A DNA stretch of 64,000 bases, taken from assembly GCA_964621555.1 (NCBI GenBank), contig CAZUOO010000001.1:34340-98339 (forward strand), in the 5' to 3' direction. Below are positions 25,507-32,856 of this stretch, one piece after another (the stretch's first letter is position 1; every line of letters begins with the position of its first letter). This DNA is from UBA2022 sp964621555. Lineage in GTDB: Bacteria > Patescibacteriota > Dojkabacteria > SC72. Position numbers and translations under genes: made by a program. Below the pieces are notes generated by a model that was not told where the DNA came from, ran no database searches, and worked only from the letters and a program-made list of their open reading frames with translations.

Positions 25507-26712
25507 GTGAGAAATTTTCACAGAAATAATAGCGGATACCGTTCAGGCGGTTTCGGAGGAAGAAGATCATTTGGATCTAGAGGTGGTGGTCGTAGGTCTA
25601 GCTTTAAAGGCAATATCATAACAATTGATAAGTTAATTGCAAAGGCTGTTGATACGAAACCCGTTAACATTTACGTTGACGACTACAACTACTCTCAGTT
25701 CGATATTGATACAATTCTAAAAAGAAATATATACGAAAAAGGATACAGTAGCCCAACTAAGATACAATACGAGGCAATACCACAGATATTAGAAGGCAAG
25801 GATATTCTAGGGTTAGCAAGTACTGGATCTGGTAAAACAGCTGCATTCCTAATTCCAATGTTAAACAAGGTAATTAAGGAAAGATCAAACAAATGTTTGA
25901 TCATAGTCCCAACTCGAGAACTAGCTATGCAAATCCAAGATGAACTAAGACAGCTTTCATACAATACAGGTATTGGAAGCGTATTAATCATCGGAGGTAA
26001 TAGTATGCGAACTCAGTTGAGTATACTTCAAAGAAACCCACAGTTTGTAATTGCAACTCCAGGTAGATTGAAAGATCTAACTGAAAGAGGGTCAATAGAC
26101 CTTTCAATTATTAATAATGTGGTACTAGACGAAGTAGATAGAATGCTAGACATGGGATTCATAGACGATATTAATTTCATTGTGAGAAAATTAAACAAGG
26201 ACAGACAATCTCTTTTCTTCTCTGCAACAATGAATAGAAAATCTGAGGATATTGCAAACACTCTTCTCAATAACCCTGTAAGAGTACAAACTGAAGCTCA
26301 AAAGCCAGGTGAGAATGTTGATCAAGACGTAGTTAGACTTGAAAGAGGTCAGAATAAGTTCGAAGTACTACTAGCTCTCCTACAAAAAGAGGAGTTAGAG
26401 AAAGTATTAATCTTCACATCTACAAAGCGAGAAGCCGAGAAGCTATCTAGAGCTCTTAGAGATGAAAAGATCTATGTAGACTCATTACACGGAGATAAGA
26501 AGCAAAGTCAAAGAAGCCGAATTATAGACGATTTCAAGAAAGGAAGAATTGACGTACTAATAGCAACAGACGTAGCATCTAGAGGATTAGACGTTAACAA
26601 TATCACACACGTAATCAACTATGATATGCCACAGTCATACGATGACTATACACATAGAATTGGTAGAACTGGTAGAGCAGGTAAGAAAGGTTTCGCCCTA
26701 ACTTTCATATAA
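25507..26712 (+). CDS. DEAD-box-family RNA helicase (DEVD variant)
   Basis: 401 residues. The N-terminal 35 residues are Arg/Gly-rich (GGFGGRRSFGSRGGGRRS), unusual in that the RGG tail is at the N-terminus. Helicase motifs: Q motif SPTKIQYEAIP, I ASTGSGKT, Ia PTRELA, II LDEVDRMLD, III SATM, IV LIFTSTKREA, V ATDVASRGLDV, VI HRIGRTGRAG. Motif II is DEVD rather than DEAD. It ends soon after motif VI, so the core is minimal. The start is GTG; an in-frame TAA lies three codons upstream and no ATG is available. RNA remodelling in ribosome assembly or mRNA decay is likely. Confidence 0.92.
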   Translation: MRNFHRNNSGYRSGGFGGRRSFGSRGGGRRSSFKGNIITIDKLIAKAVDTKPVNIYVDDYNYSQFDIDTILKRNIYEKGYSSPTKIQYEAIPQILEGKDILGLASTGSGKTAAFLIPMLNKVIKERSNKCLIIVPTRELAMQIQDELRQLSYNTGIGSVLIIGGNSMRTQLSILQRNPQFVIATPGRLKDLTERGSIDLSIINNVVLDEVDRMLDMGFIDDINFIVRKLNKDRQSLFFSATMNRKSEDIANTLLNNPVRVQTEAQKPGENVDQDVVRLERGQNKFEVLLALLQKEELEKVLIFTSTKREAEKLSRALRDEKIYVDSLHGDKKQSQRSRIIDDFKKGRIDVLIATDVASRGLDVNNITHVINYDMPQSYDDYTHRIGRTGRAGKKGFALTFI

Positions 26713-26793
26713 AAATCCCTATACACATAGGTCAAGAATAGTTCAACCATTTTGATTGGTGGATTAAATATTTCTCCCATAGACGTTTTGCTG

Positions 26794-26799
26794 TACAAT
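26794..26799 (+). promoter_or_regulatory. -10 box TACAAT, 7 nt before the DUF1801 ATG
   Basis: TACAAT followed by seven bases and the ATG at 26807, suggesting a leaderless transcript for the DUF1801-suf operon. Confidence 0.5.
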
Positions 26800-26806
26800 C
26801 AGCTAT

Positions 26807-27232
26807 ATGGCAGAACTAAAAACCAAACCCACTAACCAAAGCGTTATACAATTCATAGAGAGTATATCGGACGCGACGAAACGAGATGATTGTATGACGA
26901 TACATAATATGATGACAGAAATCTCTCACACTGCACCTAAGATGTGGGGTACCAATATTATTGGCTACGACCTATACAGCTATGAGTATGCATCAGGTAG
27001 AAAAGGGGAGTGGTTCATAATTGGTTTTTCACCTAGAGTATCGGCCTTAACATTATACTTAATGAGTGGATATGAACATTTCCCCGAAACACTTTCTAAG
27101 CTAGGTAAGTATAAGGTGGGCAAATCCTGTCTCTACATTAAGAAACTTTCAGACATAAACATAGAGGCATTAAAAGAACTCATAACCAAATCATACCTAC
27201 ACCTTAAAAAAGGAGATAAGCCACAATACTAA
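26807..27232 (+). CDS. DUF1801 (YdhG-like) protein
   Basis: 141 residues of the DUF1801 fold, related to frataxin-like YdhG proteins. Recognisable segments are MMTEISHTAPKMWG, the GYDLYSYEYASGRKGEW strand pair, GFSPRVSALTLYL, and KYKVGKSCLYIKKLSDI near the end. The family's role is unsettled. Here it is the first gene of the suf operon, overlapping sufC by one base (TAATG), and a link to iron or Fe-S metabolism is suggested by context only. Confidence 0.82.
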   Translation: MAELKTKPTNQSVIQFIESISDATKRDDCMTIHNMMTEISHTAPKMWGTNIIGYDLYSYEYASGRKGEWFIIGFSPRVSALTLYLMSGYEHFPETLSKLGKYKVGKSCLYIKKLSDINIEALKELITKSYLHLKKGDKPQY

Positions 27233-27906
27233 TGCTACAAGCAAATTTCAAGCAAATACTCGTAAACAACACCCCACTACTACACGATATTAACATTGAG
27301 ATACACAGTGGCAAGGTAACAACAATCCTTGGGCCCAATGGATCAGGAAAGAGCACAATTGCAAAAACGATACTAGGATTTCCACATATAAAAGCAGAAG
27401 GGAAAGTGGAAATGGATGGTATAAATATAACCAACCTTCCACTTCATAAAAGAGTACAGGAAGGAATATATCTAAGTCACCAATCTCCAAGCGGTATATC
27501 TGGAATTAGACTATCCTCCTTCCTAAGAACTGCATACCTACAAATGAATTACATCGATCCAAAACTTGACCTACTATCTTTTAGGAAAGAAATGGTAGTT
27601 CAGATGAAAACACTAGGCCTCAAACAAGATATATTAGACAGAGAGCTTCATGTAGGATTTTCGGGAGGAGAGATGAAAAAAATCGAATTCCTTCAACTAA
27701 TACTCTTCAAACCGAAATATGCAATACTAGACGAGATTGACTCTGGCTTAGATATAACAGCTAGAAAGGTTATATTTGAAATCATTAAACAACTTAGTAT
27801 CGAAGGGATGGGGTTTTGCATAATTACACACAGAGAGAATATTGCCAATGAACTACCAATAGATAAGCAGTACAACTTAGGTGGTGGCACAATTACCCAT
27901 GAGTAA
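27232..27906 (+). CDS. sufC: Fe-S cluster assembly ATPase SufC
   Basis: 224 residues. Walker A GPNGSGKST, Q-loop LSHQSPSGISG, signature FSGGEMKK, Walker B AILDEIDSGLDI and switch His in ITHREN. The DEIDSGLD and FSGGE versions are diagnostic of SufC. It drives conformational change in the SufBCD scaffold that builds Fe-S clusters for radical-SAM and other proteins, including NrdG next door. Overlaps sufB by 8 nt. Confidence 0.95.
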   Translation: MLQANFKQILVNNTPLLHDINIEIHSGKVTTILGPNGSGKSTIAKTILGFPHIKAEGKVEMDGINITNLPLHKRVQEGIYLSHQSPSGISGIRLSSFLRTAYLQMNYIDPKLDLLSFRKEMVVQMKTLGLKQDILDRELHVGFSGGEMKKIEFLQLILFKPKYAILDEIDSGLDITARKVIFEIIKQLSIEGMGFCIITHRENIANELPIDKQYNLGGGTITHE

Positions 27907-29227
27907 CTACACATTAAGTCCAGAAACAATAACTGAAATATCTAGGCGGAAGGAAGAACCAAGTTGGATGCTTGAAGTACGGCTAGAAGCCCTAGAAACC
28001 TTCAAAACTATGCCAAATCCACAATGGGGACCAGATATATCCGAAATAGATTTCAACAAAATACAATATTACACACCTGGGGAAAGTACCAAATCAGCTT
28101 GGGAGAGCATACCTCAAAAGATACTAAATGATTTTGAGAAGATTGGAGTACCACAACGAGAAAGAAAGTTTCTAGCAGGGGTATCTACACAGTATGACTC
28201 TGAAATTATATACCACAACTTTAAAAAGAGATTTGAAAACACTGGAGTAATATTTGAGAGCATAGAAAATGGTCTAAAAAAATATCCCCACATATTTAGG
28301 GAATACTTTGGGAAAATTATAAGTGCAAAAGATAATAAATATGCAGCACTAAATACCGCCTTCTGGAGTGGAGGAAGTTTTGTCTATGTTCCTAAAGGTA
28401 TAAAGCTTGTGTTACCAATTGAAACATACTTTAGAATTAACGCCAAGGCACTAGGACAATTTGAAAGAACTCTAATTATAGCTCAAGAGAAATCCTCCAT
28501 ACACTATATAGAAGGCTGTACCGCACCTCAATACCTAGCATCATCCCTCCACTGCGGAGTTGTAGAGATATTTGCAATGAAACAATCACACGTAACATAT
28601 ACAACCCTCCAAAACTGGTCTACAAATGTCTATAACCTTGTAACAAAAAGAGCACTTGCTAAAGAAGAAGCTTTGGTAGAGTGGGTAGATTGCAATATTG
28701 GCTCAAAGATAACTATGAAATATCCCTCGGTAATACTAGAAGGGGATAGATCAGTAGGAAAGCTAACATCGTTAACTCTAGCTTCAAATGGTCAGCAGAT
28801 AGATTCAGGGGGGAAGATGATACACATTGGCAAGGAAACCCAAAGCATTATTCGCTCTAAGACTGTATGTTCAAATGGTGGTACAGCCACGTATAGAGGA
28901 CTTTCCAAAATAACGAAAGAAGCCAACAATAGTAGGGCGTTTGTAGATTGTGACTCACTCATTCTAGATATACACTCTAAATCTCTCGCAATACCAGAGG
29001 ATGTAGTCGAAAATAGTAGCTCAGTGTTTGAGCACGAGGCATACATATCAAACATATCTCAAGACCAACTTCATTACTTAATGTCCAAAGGAATCTCTGA
29101 AGATCGTGCCCGAGATTTAATAGTACAAGGGTTTGCGGAATCAATAGTGCAACTACTACCAAATGAATATTCCGTTGAACTTGAACGAATACTATTTCAT
29201 TTTAGCAAGAAGGAAGGATATGAGTAA
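27899..29227 (+). CDS. sufB: Fe-S cluster assembly scaffold SufB
   Basis: 442 residues. The right-handed beta-helix region contains WSGGSFVYVPKG, HYIEGCTAPQY, CGVVEIFAM and GGTATYRGLSKI; the C-terminal helical domain has FEHEAYISNIS and MSKGISEDRARDLI. Cluster-binding Glu of EHEA is present; the residue matching E. coli SufB Cys405 is not Cys, as in Bacillus-type SufB. The ATG at 27899 is chosen; it overlaps the sufC stop as ATGAGTAA, and the same string joins sufB to the next gene. Confidence 0.95.
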   Translation: MSNYTLSPETITEISRRKEEPSWMLEVRLEALETFKTMPNPQWGPDISEIDFNKIQYYTPGESTKSAWESIPQKILNDFEKIGVPQRERKFLAGVSTQYDSEIIYHNFKKRFENTGVIFESIENGLKKYPHIFREYFGKIISAKDNKYAALNTAFWSGGSFVYVPKGIKLVLPIETYFRINAKALGQFERTLIIAQEKSSIHYIEGCTAPQYLASSLHCGVVEIFAMKQSHVTYTTLQNWSTNVYNLVTKRALAKEEALVEWVDCNIGSKITMKYPSVILEGDRSVGKLTSLTLASNGQQIDSGGKMIHIGKETQSIIRSKTVCSNGGTATYRGLSKITKEANNSRAFVDCDSLILDIHSKSLAIPEDVVENSSSVFEHEAYISNISQDQLHYLMSKGISEDRARDLIVQGFAESIVQLLPNEYSVELERILFHFSKKEGYE

Positions 29228-29675
29228 TAGAGAAGTAAAAGTATTACAAATAGACAGAATCAAGAATGAAAGGGTAGTGAGAATCACCAAAGACAGCGAG
29301 TACATACTAAAGTGTAACCCAAATACTACTGGTGAGTACACTCTTAAGTTCATCCCAATTGCAGAGGATATCACAATAAATGTTAGACTTAACGCATACT
29401 TAGAGCATAATTCTCACCTCACTCTTAAAATAATCTTCCAACAGGTAAACAAGTCCAATAACTTCAACTACCTATTTAATGGAAAGATAATACTTTTTGA
29501 CGATAGTAAAGCTAAAGTATTTCCAATAATACAAACCCAAGGGAATATGGCTACAGCCAACCATAAATTATCAATAGGGGGGATTGATCCAAATACAATA
29601 GAATACCTATCATCGAAAGGTCTATCAAAACTAGAGATTGAAAGTATTATAAAAAGTGAAATAGATGGACTTTAG
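29220..29675 (+). CDS. sufD: mini-SufD (C-terminal SufD-like protein)
   Basis: Only 151 residues against the usual 400 or more. The last 60 residues match the SufD terminus: AKVFPIIQTQ, a His in ATANHKLSIG corresponding to the cluster-related SufD His, and IEYLSSKGLSKLEIESI, the helix pair that docks on SufC. The front part is a few beta strands without the long beta-helix. A strong ribosome site (AAGGAAGGAT) precedes the ATG, and the 8-nt overlap with sufB ensures coupling. It may be a trimmed but working SufD partner. No cysteine desulfurase is in the window. Confidence 0.75.
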   Translation: MSNREVKVLQIDRIKNERVVRITKDSEYILKCNPNTTGEYTLKFIPIAEDITINVRLNAYLEHNSHLTLKIIFQQVNKSNNFNYLFNGKIILFDDSKAKVFPIIQTQGNMATANHKLSIGGIDPNTIEYLSSKGLSKLEIESIIKSEIDGL

Positions 29676-30376
29676 TAGTTTCTAACCACTACCTTATCTA
29701 CATACTTAGACATGATACTTGCAAACTCATTTAGCTCTCCTTCATTAAAACTATTACTATTATCCAAACTCATATCTATTGACTTTCCACTTCTAAAATT
29801 CTGAATGTAATATATTGGAGATCCCTTCACCAACTTCCCAATCTCTTCCATTATCTTAGTATTGTGCATACCTTTAACTACCGTAGTTCTGAACTCATAC
29901 TCCACCCCAGAGTTTTTCAACATATCGATAGTCTCTTTGATATTCTGTGATTTCATTCCACCATTCACCCCCTGTTTATACATTTCATCCTCATATTTAA
30001 CATCCATCGCCCAGTAATCAACCAAACCAGTTTCAAGAATTTCCGCGACCTTAAGAGGAAAGGTACCGTTGGTATCCAGTTTAATTTGCAATGTTGGTAC
30101 CTCAGTACGTACTCTAGATATGAAAGGTATTAGGTCTTTATGTACAGTTGGTTCACCACCAGTAATTACAAATCCGTCTAACTTACTTTCCCGCTCTTTC
30201 AAGAACTGCACGACCTCATCTTCTGTGATGATGTTCTCTTCCTTCAATTCCTCAGTCACTAATTCAGGATTATGGCAGTATGGGCATCGCAAATTACAAC
30301 CGTATGTAAAAGCGACCGCCGCCACTCGGCCTGGAAAATCAAGAAGGGTGAGTTTTTCTAGGTGTTGTATTAACAC
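29672..30376 (-). CDS. nrdG: anaerobic ribonucleotide reductase activating protein NrdG
   Basis: Radical-SAM activase that installs the glycyl radical on NrdD. 234 residues; the cluster motif is CNLRCPYC near residue 27, followed by GGEPTVH and the substrate strand LDTNGT. It belongs to the longer NrdG2 type (pyruvate formate-lyase-activase-like start MLIQHLEKLTLLDFPGR). The start is GTG. It begins 2 nt after the small NrdD glycyl-radical ORF, so all three nrd genes form one operon. The stop shares bases with that of sufD. Confidence 0.93.
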   Translation of the reverse strand: MLIQHLEKLTLLDFPGRVAAVAFTYGCNLRCPYCHNPELVTEELKEENIITEDEVVQFLKERESKLDGFVITGGEPTVHKDLIPFISRVRTEVPTLQIKLDTNGTFPLKVAEILETGLVDYWAMDVKYEDEMYKQGVNGGMKSQNIKETIDMLKNSGVEYEFRTTVVKGMHNTKIMEEIGKLVKGSPIYYIQNFRSGKSIDMSLDNSNSFNEGELNEFASIMSKYVDKVVVRNY

Positions 30377-30378
30377 GG

Positions 30379-30525
30379 TTATTTAGTCTTAGTAGCTGTT
30401 GCTACAAAAGTCTTTCTATCTATATACTCTGACTTCTTCCCTTTGTTCCATTGCTGTACAGGCCTAATATATCCAACCACTCGTGAATATACCTCACACT
30501 TTTGTCTTTGCATTGTCTTTTTCAT
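30379..30525 (-). CDS. separate glycyl-radical domain of class III ribonucleotide reductase (NrdD C-terminus)
   Basis: A 48-residue ORF between nrdD and nrdG. It reads CEVYSRVVGYIRPVQQWNKG followed by KKSEYIDRKTF, which is the C-terminal glycyl-radical segment normally fused to NrdD directly after its zinc-binding CPxC motif; the radical Gly is in RVVGY. The main NrdD gene stops just after CPKC with a TAG at 30551-30553. This ORF is in another frame, has a TAG immediately before its ATG (30526-30528), and starts 25 nt later, so simple read-through is impossible. Codon choice and full conservation of the motif argue for a working second subunit rather than decay. A sequencing frameshift alone would not explain the two stops. 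Confidence 0.85.
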   Translation of the reverse strand: MKKTMQRQKCEVYSRVVGYIRPVQQWNKGKKSEYIDRKTFVATATKTK

Positions 30526-30550
30526 CTAACTATATAAATAATGTTAAATA

Positions 30551-32593
30551 CTAATCTTTATAACCGATTTCGATATCACACTTAGGACAGAATTCATGTT
30601 CTCCATTTAAATACCCATGCTTAGGACAAATACTAAATGTAGGGGTAATTGAAAAGTATGGGAGTGCATAGTTTGTAGCGACCTTTTTTACAAAACTCTT
30701 GGTAGCTTCAACATCTGGCATTCTTTCTCCAAGAAACAGATGAATAACTGTTCCACCTGTATACTTTGTCTGAAACTCATCCTGAAGATCCAAGGCTTCA
30801 TATGGATCGTGAGTATGACCAACCGGTAGGTGGGAGGAGTTGGTATAGTATGGTTCCTCACCTGTAGCCCCCTCTATATCATTAGCAGTTTTTATATCTG
30901 GATATATCTTTCTATCTGCCTTAGCAAATCTATATGCGGTACTCTCTGCAGGTGTAGCCTCTAAGTTAAAGAGCTGATTAGACTGATTCTGATAGTCGGC
31001 TAGCTTTTCTCTCATATAGTCCATAACTTCTAATCCAAATGCTCTACCTTCTTCTGTTGTAATATCCTTATCCATAAAATTAAGAATTGACTCATTAAGA
31101 CCGTTAATACCTATTGTGTTAAAGTGATTCTTCCAATACTCTCCAAACCTCTGTTTAATATCATGCATATAGAACTTAGCGTATGGGTACAGGCCTTTAT
31201 CTGTATATTCCTCTATAAAGCCTCTCTTAATATCTAAACTCTTACGTGCAATATCCATCAAGTTACCTAATTTCTCGAAATACTCCTCCTTACTCTTGGA
31301 AGTATAACCAATTCTAGGTAGGTTAACCGTAACTACGCCAATACTACCTGTAAGGGGATTAGAGCCAAATAGCCCTCCACCTCTTTTCTTCAACTCTCGG
31401 TTATCAATTCTAAGCCTACAACACATAGACCTTGCATCGTCTGGATTCATATCAGAGCTTATGAAATTGGAGAAGTATGGAATTCCATACTTGGCAGTCA
31501 TCTCCCAAACTGGCTTTAGTTTCTCATTATCCCAATCAAAATCTTTAGTTATGTTATACGTAGGTATAGGGAATGAGAAGACTCTTCCTATACCATCTCC
31601 CTCTATCATCAGCTCTGCAAAAGCTTGGTTAAACATATCCATCTCCTTCTGAAAATCCTTATACTTTTTATCCATATACTTACCTCCAATAATCACAGCT
31701 TCCTGTGCTAACTGACCTGTAGGAGTGACATCCATGGTTACATTTGTAAACGGAGTCTGGAAACCAACCCTGGTAGGGACATTCATATTAAATAGGAATT
31801 CCTGTAAATGTTGCTTAACCTGTTTATAACTCAGCTTATCGTAATATATGAATGGAGCTAAATAGGTATCAAAGCTTGAAAAAGCCTGCGCACCTGCAGC
31901 CTCTCCCTGAAGTGTGTAAAAGAAATTCACAATCTGACCTAATGCGGCAGGAAAATGCTTAGCCGGAAGGGAAGTAACCTTGCCTGGTACACCTGTAAAA
32001 CCTCGAAGTAATAAATCCTGTAAGCTCCAACCACAACAGTACACCGTAAGCATACCCAAGTCGTGTATATGTAGATCAGCATTAATATGAGCATTTCTTA
32101 CATCCTCTGGGTATATTGTATGCAACCAATAATTTGCCTGAACAGAAGTAAATATATGATTATTCAGACCTTGCCATGAGTATGCCATATTCCCATTCTC
32201 ATTCACTCTCCAATCTAATTGATTGATATAATCACCAACTAGATTCTCAGCATCAATTAGAGACTTAATATTCCTAACTCGATTGCTAACATCTGAATGT
32301 AGCTCGTATGCAACAGAGGTCTTTCCATGTCCATAGTCCAATAATGTTTGCTTAACTATCTCCCTAATCCTAGAGGTATTAATCTCTGGAACTTCAGACA
32401 GTTCATTGTGGATCCTATTATCAACCTCAAGTGCAATCTCTTGAGCTCTCTTCTTATCATTCCCTCCCACAAAATCAGCCGCTTTATATATACTCTTAGC
32501 AATTCGATCAAGATTATAGGGCTCTTTTTCTCCTGACCTTTTAATTACAAACAATGCACGTGACACTTTGAGAGTTCTATTTGAACGTACCAT
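30551..32593 (-). CDS. nrdD: anaerobic ribonucleoside-triphosphate reductase, large part (NrdD without glycyl-radical tail)
   Basis: 680 residues. An N-terminal ATP-cone (about 10-100; FVIKRSGEKEPYNLDRIAKS) gives allosteric control. The ten-stranded barrel follows, with HIHDLGMLTVYCCGWSLQDL, GRVFSFPIPTYNI, CCRLRIDNRELKKRGGGLFG, and SIGVVTVNLPRIGY. The C-terminal end keeps the zinc-ribbon residues SICPKHGYLNGEHEFCPKC and stops seven residues later. The glycyl-radical loop is therefore absent and is encoded in the next ORF. The enzyme makes dNTPs anaerobically. Confidence 0.95.
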   Translation of the reverse strand: MVRSNRTLKVSRALFVIKRSGEKEPYNLDRIAKSIYKAADFVGGNDKKRAQEIALEVDNRIHNELSEVPEINTSRIREIVKQTLLDYGHGKTSVAYELHSDVSNRVRNIKSLIDAENLVGDYINQLDWRVNENGNMAYSWQGLNNHIFTSVQANYWLHTIYPEDVRNAHINADLHIHDLGMLTVYCCGWSLQDLLLRGFTGVPGKVTSLPAKHFPAALGQIVNFFYTLQGEAAGAQAFSSFDTYLAPFIYYDKLSYKQVKQHLQEFLFNMNVPTRVGFQTPFTNVTMDVTPTGQLAQEAVIIGGKYMDKKYKDFQKEMDMFNQAFAELMIEGDGIGRVFSFPIPTYNITKDFDWDNEKLKPVWEMTAKYGIPYFSNFISSDMNPDDARSMCCRLRIDNRELKKRGGGLFGSNPLTGSIGVVTVNLPRIGYTSKSKEEYFEKLGNLMDIARKSLDIKRGFIEEYTDKGLYPYAKFYMHDIKQRFGEYWKNHFNTIGINGLNESILNFMDKDITTEEGRAFGLEVMDYMREKLADYQNQSNQLFNLEATPAESTAYRFAKADRKIYPDIKTANDIEGATGEEPYYTNSSHLPVGHTHDPYEALDLQDEFQTKYTGGTVIHLFLGERMPDVEATKSFVKKVATNYALPYFSITPTFSICPKHGYLNGEHEFCPKCDIEIGYKD

Positions 32594-32843
32594 AAATACA
32601 GGCAGTCAGTTTAATCGATGAAGATACGCATCAAATCAATGACCAGCTACATCACCTATAACAGCGACGTATTCGCACATAATTGAATTTTGCCATCATC
32701 GATAACAAGACTAATTCGAAAGGGGACAGGAGTCAACGACCTATAATCAATGCATAATGAGTTATATGCGTTATACTAGTTTAAGTAATAGTTTGGGTCG
32801 CAACTATAAGATATATTATCCATTCTAAGAGAGAGTATTCTTT

Positions 32844-32848
32844 AAGGA
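32844..32848 (+). promoter_or_regulatory. ribosome-binding site AAGGA of the RND gene
   Basis: AAGGA lies 8 nt ahead of the ATG at 32857 and supports that start over an internal ATG at 32893. Clear Shine-Dalgarno sites are uncommon in this window. Confidence 0.5.
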
Positions 32849-32856
32849 TATGTCAT

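Noticed and set aside
27899..29227. SufB lacking the Cys corresponding to E. coli Cys405 as an anomaly
   Set aside because: Bacillus-type SufB proteins also lack it, so this is normal family variation.
30526..30553. Programmed frameshift joining NrdD to its glycyl-radical ORF
   Set aside because: The main frame ends at 30551-30553 and the second frame has a TAG at 30526-30528 directly before its own ATG; a slippage event would have to occur upstream of the first stop and still meet the second stop.
32594..32856. Non-coding RNA or riboswitch in the 263-nt gap between nrdD and the RND gene
   Set aside because: I found no stable conserved fold, NrdR-type box pair or tRNA-like element; only a short GTTATA direct repeat and a ribosome-binding site.
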